Assembly: GCA_951394045.1 (NCBI GenBank)
Contig: OX595985.1
Location: 1,240,001-1,304,000, forward strand
Length of the DNA: 64,000 nucleotides
Direction of reading: 5' to 3'
From: Nitzschia sp. DOCU1
Lineage: Eukaryota; Bacillariophyta; Bacillariophyceae; Bacillariales; Bacillariaceae
This document shows, in pieces, positions 22,640 to 31,124 of this stretch (the stretch's first letter is position 1; each line of letters starts with the position of its first letter). The notes beneath the pieces were generated by a model that saw only the letters and a list, made by a program, of their open reading frames with translations, had not been told where the DNA came from and ran no database searches. Made by a program: the position numbers and the translations under genes.

Positions 22640-22823
22640 CCTGGGGTCCCCATGGGTGGGATCCTAAAAGCTGCCGTCGGCAGCACGCCGGGATCGATCC
22701 TCGCTCGTGTTCTGTCTTTGTTCTTCTCTCTTTCTTTCAACAGATCTGTGGATTGCTCTGGTGGTGGCAGTCCAGGTCGTGTCGATCCTTCCTGGGGTCC
22801 CCGTGGGTGGGATCCTAAAAGCT
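22640..22823. repeat. 33-bp direct repeat spaced 151 bp apart
   Basis: Copies at 22640-22672 and 22791-22823 read CCTGGGGTCCCCRTGGG then TGGGATCCTAAAAGCT, with one mismatch. Each is followed by AGCACGCCGGGA (22682 and 22863), at different distances. Copy 1 carries a small hairpin, GCTGCC-GTC-GGCAGC. No coding frame is shared. Confidence 0.8.
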
Positions 22824-23887
22824 ATCGTATCATCCTCCCACGGTTTCGTGGCATGGGGCGGTAGCACGCCGGGAAGGGTCGTTTGATTGTCGACAGAGGC
22901 GCTTTGATTGGAGGTGAGTTCTTTGCTGCCGTTCTGGTGTTCTTTCGTTCTCACAAGATTGTCCTCTTTCTATTTTAGCTTTTGCAAGTGTTACTGACCA
23001 CGACTCCAAAAGCGTTCTCTTTTCATTACCTTGTGTGAAAGGTACATCCCCGCCTGGCTACAAAAATTTATGTTATTTGTGAGGTAACAGCCGAAAGAAG
23101 AGGAACGGGAAGGGGGGCAACCGGCATGGCTTGGGGCACTGGGGGCAAAGCCAGTGATACACCATTGACCCCGTCCCACGTTGGATGCAGCAAGTTGGCG
23201 GATGAGTGGGTGCTGTGGCATGTTCCAGTCCCGAACATGGTAACTGGTAATGCAGACATCCATGACCCCAATGATTGGACTCCATCATAAAAAATTGGCC
23301 TCCAAGGGAATGGAAGAGGATTGCTTAGGAATGTCGTCGGATGAGGTTTTGCCTGTGAGGGCTACAATAGAAAGGGGAGAAGATTGATGAGGACAAAGAC
23401 GTTGGCGTGACGGCAAAGGCTTCACCTTGCAATCAAAGCTACTTTGTTGGCCGGATCTCTTGTCGGAAAGTTGAGTCCTCTCTTTGTTTTGCAGGTCGGT
23501 TGTGGTGTGGGTGGATGTTTGTGTGCATGTATTCGGTGTCTCCATGGTAAGTGCATATTGTATGTTGCTGTTTGATCATATTTTCATATTTCTCTCCCAC
23601 AGTGCTACTTATCCCTGTTCTTTCCTCCTTTTGCAGGCGTCTGGTGTTGTTCTTCAACGAAACCAACTTTTTCTAGAGCAACGATCCTGATCTCTGATCT
23701 CAACCCCGATTCCAATTCTCCCCCCACACAAACAGCCTGATCAACGCAACCGGTGGTTTGTGGTTCCGGTTTTAAAACGTCCTCCACTCGCCTTCGTGTC
23801 GCGGAGAGTTAAGTGTAACCTGTGCTGGTGCGTGGAGGATTGGAACTGCCGTGGAGTGAAGTGGATTGTTGTCTCTACTAGGCGGAT

Positions 23888-23911
23888 CTCCCTCCCGTAT
23901 GTGGGAGGGAG
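23888..23911. other. Hairpin, 9-bp stem
   Basis: CTCCCTCCC, a 6-nt loop GTATGT, then GGGAGGGAG form a perfect 9-bp inverted repeat of high GC content. It lies 50 nt before the first copy of the GACGTAGCGGTGGG element. Confidence 0.8.
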
Positions 23912-23961
23912 CTCTCCTCCGGGCCGAGCAGCTGTGGCCTACCCCACCCATATCGAACAGC

Positions 23962-24202
23962 TTTGACGTAGCGGTGGGGCTCAGTAATTGGGTTCGATGA
24001 TCAAGCATAGTTATGCCATCCCTTATGGTTTCCAAGAACCGCTCTCCGAGAAGAGGGCATGCACTTCTCGTTCTCGGAATACGTTTTTATCTGTATTATT
24101 ACTACATACTACTAGACTTTTTTGACGTAGCGGTGGGCTCACTAGTTTGTTGTGTGAAAACACAACAGGTGAAGCCAATTAGGTTCGATGATTTGGTCGT
24201 AG
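23962..24202. repeat. Two-copy element TTTGACGTAGCGGTGGG...GGTTCGATGA
   Basis: Copy 1 (23962-24009) has TTTGACGTAGCGGTGGG, GCTCA and AATTGGGTTCGATGA within 50 bp. Copy 2 (24121-24202) has the same two boxes separated by an extra 35 nt. That insertion holds the hairpin at 24148-24167. A partial third match, GCTTTGACGTAGACGC, lies near 29206. Confidence 0.75.
24148..24167. other. Hairpin with GAAA tetraloop
   Basis: TGTTGTGT-GAAA-ACACAACA is a perfect 8-bp stem closed by a GNRA-type loop when read on the plus strand. It is inserted between the two boxes of the repeat element. Confidence 0.8.
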
Positions 24203-24538
24203 AATCTAACAAGTAATAAGACAAGGGAGTTATTTGTTTTCGAATGAGCTAGTAAATTGCTTTAACGTTGCTTTAATTAGACAAGCTAGTATCTCATTAC
24301 GTATCTATCTCAGATACATCCAGCGGATGCGTCGTTGGAGTATCCAAAGCTGCAGGAACAAAGTGTGGCCGCTGCTGGTTATCCGACACCCAGGTTGGAA
24401 AATTGGGCCTTCCGAACGACGATGCCTGCCAGCGATACAACGACGCAATTGATGTCTGGGAACGAAAAACAGGGCAGAAGTTTACGCGCCCCTCTGCTGA
24501 GCAGGCACAACCTGCCATATAAACTAGAACGTGTAGGA

Positions 24539-26347
24539 TTATTGCAAGTCTGTAGGGAGAAGGTCGTGATCAATATCCCGCCAAGCGACGGGAAATTCGG
24601 TCTTCCACAATGGCCAGCTCAAAGGCCTATATTGTCGTAGCCAGTATTTGAAGCGTCGCTCGGCGTAAAAATAGCTCGGTACGGCGCCATCCTCGTAGCC
24701 TGGTAGCTTGTCCTTCTGGGCATGATACGCCCTCATTCTGTAACACAACAGCAACGATGAGAATGGGTCTCTAACAAAACAACATAATCCCATTTTGGAG
24801 CAAACGTACCGATTGATGTAGCCTGTAAAAGTGGAATAGTACAACCCCACAAATGTCCTTCCTCTTGATGCGACCAGCTGGTCGAGCATGCCAAATTTGT
24901 GCATTGGAATTCCGCCCAGCAAATGCTGAAAGTCGTCAAGGAAGTAGAGCTTGTACCCGTGTTTCCTCAGTGGATCAAAGAATGATTTATCAGGTTCGTC
25001 GGTGGCGATATAGATGGTTCCACCTTCCTCAAGAACGGATCGCGTATTCTGGTAGATTTGTTCCCCGTCAACTTGTGCGCCCTGCTGGAAGTCCAAGAAG
25101 TCTCCACGGCGGACATGGAAACTATCATAATTACCAGCCGGATTACTCGTTTCTTCGCCATCACCAATTAAAGCGTTGCGTTTTGCAATCTCTCGTACTT
25201 CATGAATAACCCGCGCCGCCGCACACTGGAGCTCGTCTGCATAGCGAAAGTGGTCCCTGATGAATCGTTTCAGAAAGATATCTTGCCGCCAATCTTCAAA
25301 GAACAGTAGAGCATAAAAGTGGGAAAAGAACCTAGCCTCTGATCCATTATCTCCCATGGCATGGAGATACTTGGCATTTTGCATTTCCTCGTTGTAAACG
25401 CAAATCTGTTTTCGAGTGGCCATCATCTCTCGCAAACGCGCTATTGGAGGAGCGTCTACCGGCGTTGGATTGTTTGTATAACCCTCAATTCGGATTAGTT
25501 CGTGCATACGTTCCTTGATGATTTGATCCGCATATTCTTGGACTCGTGCCTCCCCCTCGGGGCCGGGCTTGTCCGGAATAACAGCCACGCAACGATCCTT
25601 CTCCCAGGGGATTTTGTAAGATACGGAACGAAGATATTGCCAGAGGGGTTGGCCTTCCCCCCACCACATTCGCATGTCTCCGTCCCAGTTCACTCGACTG
25701 TTTTCTGGTGGAAAGACTACATTGCCATTCTCGTCCTTGAGATTCCCTGTAAGACCTTCTCGAGTCAAGAACTCTTCGGTCGTAATGACCCGAAAAGCAC
25801 TTTCCTCCGCCACGGAAGCAAAATGAAAAATCTCATCGTAAATAAGATCCTGTTTTGGTGGCAAGACGAGGGTGCGACCAGTGGCCACAGCCAAAACAAT
25901 TGCTGATTCAATGGCCATGCGTTTGTTGTTCCAGAATCCTTCATCCGGTTCGACTGTCAAGTACTTCACTTCGGGGCCATAGTTGGAGTAGGGGCTGACA
26001 TAATCTGAATCGGACGGAATGTCTTTCCAGTACACCATCTCGGATGCAAGCTCATCTGATGGGCCTCCGTGCGCTTCGCAGGAAAGTCCTGCCAAGGAGT
26101 GCTCGCTATTGCTTTTCACTTTGTGGGGTTCGCTGTCACGTTTCACTTTGTCGGGAGCAGCCCCACGAAGTGAGTTACCGGCACCATGCTCGACCAGGCT
26201 GGATTCGGCAACGGAAGAAGTGGAAGTAACACCGACTTGAGAAATCTTGTTGGAATTTGGGGACCTGACGCTCATAAATTGGAGGTTCAACAGAATTGTG
26301 GATACACCACATGCTAGCACCAGAAGAAGGAGCAATAGTGCTTTCAT
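24539..26347 (-). CDS. O-fucosyltransferase-like type II membrane protein
   Basis: Two exons on the minus strand, 26347-24810 and 24737-24539; 578 residues. A Leu-rich signal anchor (residues about 2-24) and a polar stem of about 90 residues give Golgi type II topology. The lumenal domain follows GDP-fucose protein O-fucosyltransferase order. VEPDEGFWNNKRMAIESAIV and ATGRTLVLPP form the first lobe. YDSFHVRRGDFL carries the HxRRGDF nucleotide-binding signature. IYIATDEPDKSFF and LVASRGRTFVG are followed by FTGYINRMRAY. The 72-nt intron (GTACGT...TTACAG) lies inside that last motif and is an exact multiple of three with no stop, so retention would insert 24 residues. It is probably a Golgi or ER fucosyltransferase acting on glycoproteins or polysaccharide; the acceptor is unknown. 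Confidence 0.85.
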   Translation of the reverse strand: MKALLLLLLVLACGVSTILLNLQFMSVRSPNSNKISQVGVTSTSSVAESSLVEHGAGNSLRGAAPDKVKRDSEPHKVKSNSEHSLAGLSCEAHGGPSDELASEMVYWKDIPSDSDYVSPYSNYGPEVKYLTVEPDEGFWNNKRMAIESAIVLAVATGRTLVLPPKQDLIYDEIFHFASVAEESAFRVITTEEFLTREGLTGNLKDENGNVVFPPENSRVNWDGDMRMWWGEGQPLWQYLRSVSYKIPWEKDRCVAVIPDKPGPEGEARVQEYADQIIKERMHELIRIEGYTNNPTPVDAPPIARLREMMATRKQICVYNEEMQNAKYLHAMGDNGSEARFFSHFYALLFFEDWRQDIFLKRFIRDHFRYADELQCAAARVIHEVREIAKRNALIGDGEETSNPAGNYDSFHVRRGDFLDFQQGAQVDGEQIYQNTRSVLEEGGTIYIATDEPDKSFFDPLRKHGYKLYFLDDFQHLLGGIPMHKFGMLDQLVASRGRTFVGLYYSTFTGYINRYVCSKMGLCCFVRDPFSSLLLCYRMRAYHAQKDKLPGYEDGAVPSYFYAERRFKYWLRQYRPLSWPLWKTEFPVAWRDIDHDLLPTDLQ

Positions 26348-27147
26348 TTCTCGTAAATATATTTACATTCCGATTGTCGTTTATGCTACCTCTCATTGCA
26401 CATATGTTAGAAGGGGGAATGAAAGCTACACATCACAGTAGAAAAGCTTGCCCAGAGCGAGTGCAGCCACGGTCGGTGCACATCAGTCATAATAGTCGGG
26501 ATCGTGACGAACCGCCGGCGGTCGCCACTTTTATTGTGCCAGAACAAGCAATCGAAGAGGTCCATGTCGAACTCGACTTCGTGGACTAAGATTCTCGAGA
26601 AGAAGACGACTGATTCGACTCGTCATGCGACCAAGAGGCTATGATACAGACAGTCAGTATCTCGAGCTAGCAGTGTACCAAAGTAGATGATGAGTAGCTA
26701 TTGGCATCTTTGGTCCGAAGAAAGGAATCTGCCTTGCGTTTACCAAAAATACCCGACGGGTGGTTATCGAGAAAATAGTAGACCAAAAAGCCTCTTCCTT
26801 GCGCGCGCAGCGTGGTTGCTTCTTCTTTGGATATTCAAACGACTACTCGGACCGCAAATCTCGTACGTGCGGCGGGCGGACGACACATTTGGACGCAACT
26901 AAGGTCTCTACCAATTGAAGCACCATGGTGGCAGGTTCTTAAATGCAACTACAGTAGCCAAACTAGACGATTGGCGACACCTTCGATCGATAGGCGATGC
27001 TTGTATAGCAGTGAGAGAAGAGATCCAGCAGCAGTTGGCTGCATGACTGGGAATCAAGTAGAGAAGCCGTAACGCCTGTCGGCGGCAAATTGCATTCTTG
27101 TTGAATCTTCGTCTGTTTCTATTACCCCGACGAACTGTGGACAAAGC
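26348..27147. other. Divergent intergenic region, no gene seen
   Basis: This 800-bp stretch lies between the fucosyltransferase-like gene (leftward) and the RING gene (rightward) and should hold both promoters. Short frames in it, such as 26404-26589, lack any recognisable protein feature. Confidence 0.45.
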
Positions 27148-28961
27148 ATGTCAAGAGCCGATGAAGCGCGGTTTTACGGAGTGATTGCGTTAGTTTTGCT
27201 CTCTGTGGTCGCCATTTCTTTTCAGTTATGGTACGTGAGGAATCATTGCCCTTAGGAAATTTCTTCCCAGATGTGCTGACTAGTGTTGTAAATTATATTA
27301 TTTCGAATTTCTGAAGTTGGGTGAATTTCATTCCACGAAGAACCTACAGTGCTATAAAATCATTTGTCGCTCGGTTTCGTTTCACTATCGATGATAGCCG
27401 GGTTACTGCTGACCGGCCACGGAGTTCAACATCACCCCCAATGGCCGTTACTGAAATTGACGACTTTCAAATTCAAGAGGCGCTGGACGAGGTGGAAATC
27501 TTTCTAGCTGAGGTGCGAAGGAGTGCATTGACACAGCCTGCGCACTTCCCGTCCAATCGAGCTCGACAAGAATTCATTTCCAATTTACTCATTACAAAGG
27601 TTAGTACATGACAATGGCTGATCCGCCGCATTTCTCGTTCCAGAGGGCTGAAACGTTGGTCTCTCTATGTGTAGAAAGTGATTGATGCCTCCAGTGTAAC
27701 AGACGAAGTTGAAAACGACGGTGAAGTACTATTGGTAGCAACGGCAGGTGATATAGAGACTGGCGTCATTGACACGGTCTCAACCCCGAACAAGACTGAC
27801 GAAGAGTCTTCGATGCAGTGCGCCATTTGCCTTGTCGATTACCGAGCAGGCGACATGGTTTGCTTCTCCCACAATAGCAAATGCAACCACCACTTTCATC
27901 AGACATGCATATCACATTGGTTGATCCAAGATCGAGACGATTGCCCCTGTTGCCGCAACAACTACTTGGCTCTTAGCGACGACGACGAAAGCGATCAAGA
28001 ACCGTCCAATGCAAGCAATGAAAACGAGGATGATCCCGAACCAGCCCGTTCATCGCCCCCAAATGAGAATGACCGGTGGATTCCGTCTTACTTGGCTCCT
28101 TTCCATGCAAACAGTAGGGACGTTGAACCACCATTTGAAACAACCGTGGTTGAGGAGCAACGCCACGTATATGCAGCGCGGTCCTCAAGGGAGATCATGA
28201 CTGGTGTTCAGGTTGGCCGCTGGACAGACGACGATGATTCGCAGAATGGGGCTTCCGAGCAACCTGATCCAGATACTTGGAGTTGTCCCAGTGTAGAAGA
28301 CTCTGATGGCGAGTGGGTCGATTTCTGCTATCATCGCCGAATACTCCCGCGGAGGCCGCGAAGTCGGGTCCTACGCCCCAGCACTGGGAACGTGTCAGCT
28401 GACGAACAAAACCAAAGCTTGCAGCTCGGGGACCTCATATTGGAAGGTTTAATGCAACGGTTACAAGATCGTTCGGATGAGCAGAGCACGCGTACGGCTT
28501 CGTCGGGCAGCGTTTATACCGAAGGCACTGGCGGAGACAACCCGCGAACGACAGAAGGCTCGAGAAACCACCAGCTCTGCGATGAATCAGAAGTGTGTGC
28601 CATTTGCTGCCACGAATATGCCGTAAATGAGGAGCTTTGCTGGTCTCAAGATCCAATGTGCGCCCATGTCTTCCACAGAACATGCATGCAACAATGGATC
28701 CTGGAAAATCATGATTATTGTCCTTTCTGCAAACCGCACACTGGGGAAGGTCTTACACTGCAATCATCACGTGAGATGATGTGTGCAGCAAGAGCCGGGG
28801 GTAGTTCAAGCCAAGACCCTGATGCGACTGCCGCCACAGTCGAATGCTCCGTCGCGTCCGCTACACCTGATGAGGAAGCATCGCAGATTTCCGAAACATC
28901 GGGTGAAACACTCGTTTGGAGTCTGGTAGGCGTTGACCTTGATGTCCTGGTAGAGGGCTGA
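27148..28961 (+). CDS. Membrane-anchored E3 ligase-like protein with two RING-H2 domains
   Basis: Three exons, 27148-27230, 27317-27599 and 27675-28961. The introns, 86 nt (GTACGT...CTGAAG) and 75 nt (GTTAGT...TGTAG), keep frame; 550 residues. The first exon encodes a single hydrophobic span (VIALVLLSVVAISFQL), so the protein is membrane-tethered with a cytosolic tail. RING-H2 number 1 runs about 171-215 (CAICLVDY ... CNHHFHQTC ... CPCC). Number 2 runs about 430-474 (CAICCHEY ... CAHVFHRTC ... CPFC). Both have the complete C3H2C3 ligand set. The 200-residue linker is acidic and rich in Ser, Asp and Pro. ATL-type plant ligases carry a TM plus one RING-H2; two full RINGs in one chain is unusual. 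It is probably a ubiquitin ligase of an endomembrane; its substrate is unknown. Confidence 0.85.
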
Positions 28962-29778
28962 CTCTAAGCAAAGACGAAAACGTCTACTTGTTTTATTGCA
29001 TTGTTGGGGGTGGGAATTGTGCCGGAGCTGTGTCGTTCCTATCTTTCAAAATGGCAACGTCCCAACATCTGGGACCCAAAGTCAAAGTGCAACTTTCCTT
29101 ATTAAGGTTCTCCCGTCGGCCCTCCTCCCGCTCTGCTTTAGGATCTGTCGAGTTTTCTACGTTGTTGAAGTCGTCCTTCGGTCCGCTCTCGTGAGGTTAA
29201 GGTAGCTTTGACGTAGACGCAGCCACTCTGTGGCTACTCTAGTATAGTACTGGTAATTGGATAATGCGTAGTGACTTCGCTGCTTCAACTATATTACAAG
29301 GGCAATACTTTGGATTTACGAAGTAACACTGGGTTCCCCCACCTTGCGCGTGTATGATATGATACTACGTAGCGTATGATATTCATAGCTACGAGTACTC
29401 TTCTCTGCTCGAGAGTGATTGATTGATTCATTCAGAGCACACGACGGAATGACGACAGACGACTCTCTAGTAGAGAGTGTCTACAACGATGTCTGACTAG
29501 ATGGATTAACTCCTTTTGACCGTCTGTCTTGTGGAAGAACGCGCCAGCGCTCGCATGGCATTGCATTCGCCTCTAAGTAATCAAAACAATTCCATGTGTT
29601 ACCGATGTGCAACGGTTTCCTTCTGGCGATTCGTCTCACTTTTTACCTCTGTCGTACAGTACTGCCTGGTCAATCTCTCATCCCTGATGGCAACTTGCAA
29701 ACACTACAGAACAGCGGTCGCCAATTAATGTAGGCTATACCGAAAACGAAACATATTGTAATTGCAGGAAGAAAGAGA
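28962..29778. other. Intergenic region, no gene seen
   Basis: It is non-coding as far as I can see. It contains a partial match to the TTTGACGTAG element near 29206, AT-rich tandem-like runs (GTATGATAT, repeated near 29350-29385), and a perfect inverted repeat ACTCTCT-AGT-AGAGAGT near 29462-29478. Confidence 0.4.
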
Positions 29779-30612
29779 ATGGCAGTGATCAACGTTAACA
29801 AACCATCCACAATGGTAACGAAGTCAGTGACAAAGGCCACTGCGGAGACGAACAAAGAGTCTGTCGAAGAAACGTTTCTGAAAATGAAAGGAAACCTGAT
29901 TCGCTATGCTCGAGGCAATGACAGAAAAATGGTTTTACGGAGTCTCATGGACGTCAAGCTCCTCAGGTGTCTTTCGTTGGATGTTGCACAGAACTCGGAA
30001 GGACCCTTGTTTGATTTGGAGAAAGAGGTCGCAGAAGCCAGTTTGATTTTGAACGGAGTTGAGATTCGGGGAGTGAGCCTGTACGACACAAACTCATGTA
30101 TCAAAGATACTGTCACCAGTGGGATCAAGAATAGTAGCATTCCTATCTTGAAAACGATCTGTCGGGAATTTTGTGAGAGGAACGATGTGAACATGAGCAG
30201 TCGGGAACTTTACGAAAAAGTGATTGTGCGATTGGCAAAGAGTACCTCGAGCGCTGATCCATATTTCCGCTTAAACTCGCTTTTGGGAAGTCCGGACCTG
30301 CTAGTGATGCCATTGGATGATGAAGTGATGCCTAGTAGTGCCGTAGCTACAGTTAAGAACGCCACGACGTCTATGCACGCGAGGAACGAAGAATCGAAGG
30401 CGGGTCCAACCGAATTGAACTTGTACGTTGCTGGAGGCGAAGTCCACTTTACTCTCTACCAAACGTATACATTTGGGCTATTACGCAAGGCTGATGTGAA
30501 GACGAATCGACCTTGGTTGACCATCCAGGGTCTCGTCAAGGAGCGTGGAAATTTCTCGACCAACAATAGTGTCCGACAATTGAAGGTTATTCTTCCCGAA
30601 AACATTTACTAG
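29779..30612 (+). CDS. Hypothetical protein
   Basis: Single exon of 277 residues starting at ATG 29779. It has no signal peptide or membrane span. The composition is ordinary for a soluble, mostly helical protein in the N-terminal 160 residues (EETFLKMKGNLIRYARG; KDTVTSGIKNSSIPILKTI). The C-terminal 80 residues look beta-rich (TELNLYVAGGEVHFTLYQTY). I recognise no family. The length without a stop, the balanced amino-acid use and the good ATG context support a real gene. Confidence 0.65.
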   Translation: MAVINVNKPSTMVTKSVTKATAETNKESVEETFLKMKGNLIRYARGNDRKMVLRSLMDVKLLRCLSLDVAQNSEGPLFDLEKEVAEASLILNGVEIRGVSLYDTNSCIKDTVTSGIKNSSIPILKTICREFCERNDVNMSSRELYEKVIVRLAKSTSSADPYFRLNSLLGSPDLLVMPLDDEVMPSSAVATVKNATTSMHARNEESKAGPTELNLYVAGGEVHFTLYQTYTFGLLRKADVKTNRPWLTIQGLVKERGNFSTNNSVRQLKVILPENIY

Positions 30613-30720
30613 TTGACCAATGAAGGTACAAACAAAGGCCTACCTACGACAAAGTCTCATGTTTGGAAACTCGCAAAGGATTGGATTGTTAGCATTGTAA
30701 AGTAAAGATTCGTGTAACTG

Positions 30721-31008
30721 CTACAATCTCGTTAGATCGTCTAACGATAGGTCGGCATCTTCCATCATCGAGTTCTCGGGCGAACTGCCACCTAAGGGGG
30801 TAGCGCTGCTGCTACTAGCTAGAGGGTGCTTTGTCGACGAATATGGAGACCGAATGAGGCGCCCGAACAACCCGATATTTAGAATTAGTATGAACAGAAA
30901 TGGATACGCCACTAATGTGACGATCCAAATCCTGGGTGGCAGCTTTGACCCCAAACCCTACCCTACCGTTCCCTACCCGCCCAAGTCCAAAACTTGAAAG
31001 TAGGGCAT
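30721..31008 (-). CDS. Possible small single-TM protein, two exons
   Basis: Tentative. The frame 30721-30931 encodes a hydrophobic span (IWIVTLVAYPFLFILILNIG) followed by a Ser-rich, acidic tail ending DLSLDDLTRL, but has no ATG of its own. ATG 31008 upstream encodes MPYFQVLDLG and could join through a 45-nt intron (GTAGGG...CACCCAG, 30976-30932). The total would be about 80 residues. The intron is shorter than any other in the window, and the region overlaps a CCCTA-rich repeat. The frame could instead be chance or the end of an unrecognised gene. Confidence 0.3.
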
Positions 31009-31082
31009 AGCTGTTACCGAATTCATGCTTAGACTACCACGAATGAGGCATCAATGAGCCTTTTGGGTGCCCGTTTAAATGC

Positions 31083-31124
31083 AAGCTGCCATTTCCCATG
31101 AAAGCTGCCATTTCCTGATGAAAG
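31083..31124. repeat. Short tandem repeat (19-20 bp, two copies)
   Basis: AAGCTGCCATTTCCCATGA is followed directly by AAGCTGCCATTTCCTGATGA and then AAGCT. It ends at the stop codon of the coiled-coil gene and so would lie at the start of its 3'UTR. Confidence 0.75.

Larger units (their letters stand above)
21795..24538. other. 2.7-kb gene-free region with short repeats and hairpins
   Basis: No exon chain with protein character is seen on either strand; the open frames are short and mutually inconsistent. The left end is the promoter and 5'UTR of GFAT 2. The rest contains the GC-rich direct repeat (22640-22823), the two-copy TTTGACGTAGCGGTGGG element (23962-24202) and two strong hairpins, listed separately. 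This is the most accessory-looking stretch of the window and may be remnants of small mobile elements or a non-coding RNA locus. Confidence 0.5.

Noticed and set aside
22640..22823. CRISPR-like direct repeat pair
   Set aside because: There are only two copies with unequal flanks in a eukaryotic nuclear context.
26404..26589. Small plus-strand frame upstream of the fucosyltransferase-like gene
   Set aside because: Short, no recognisable feature, and in the expected promoter of the minus-strand gene.
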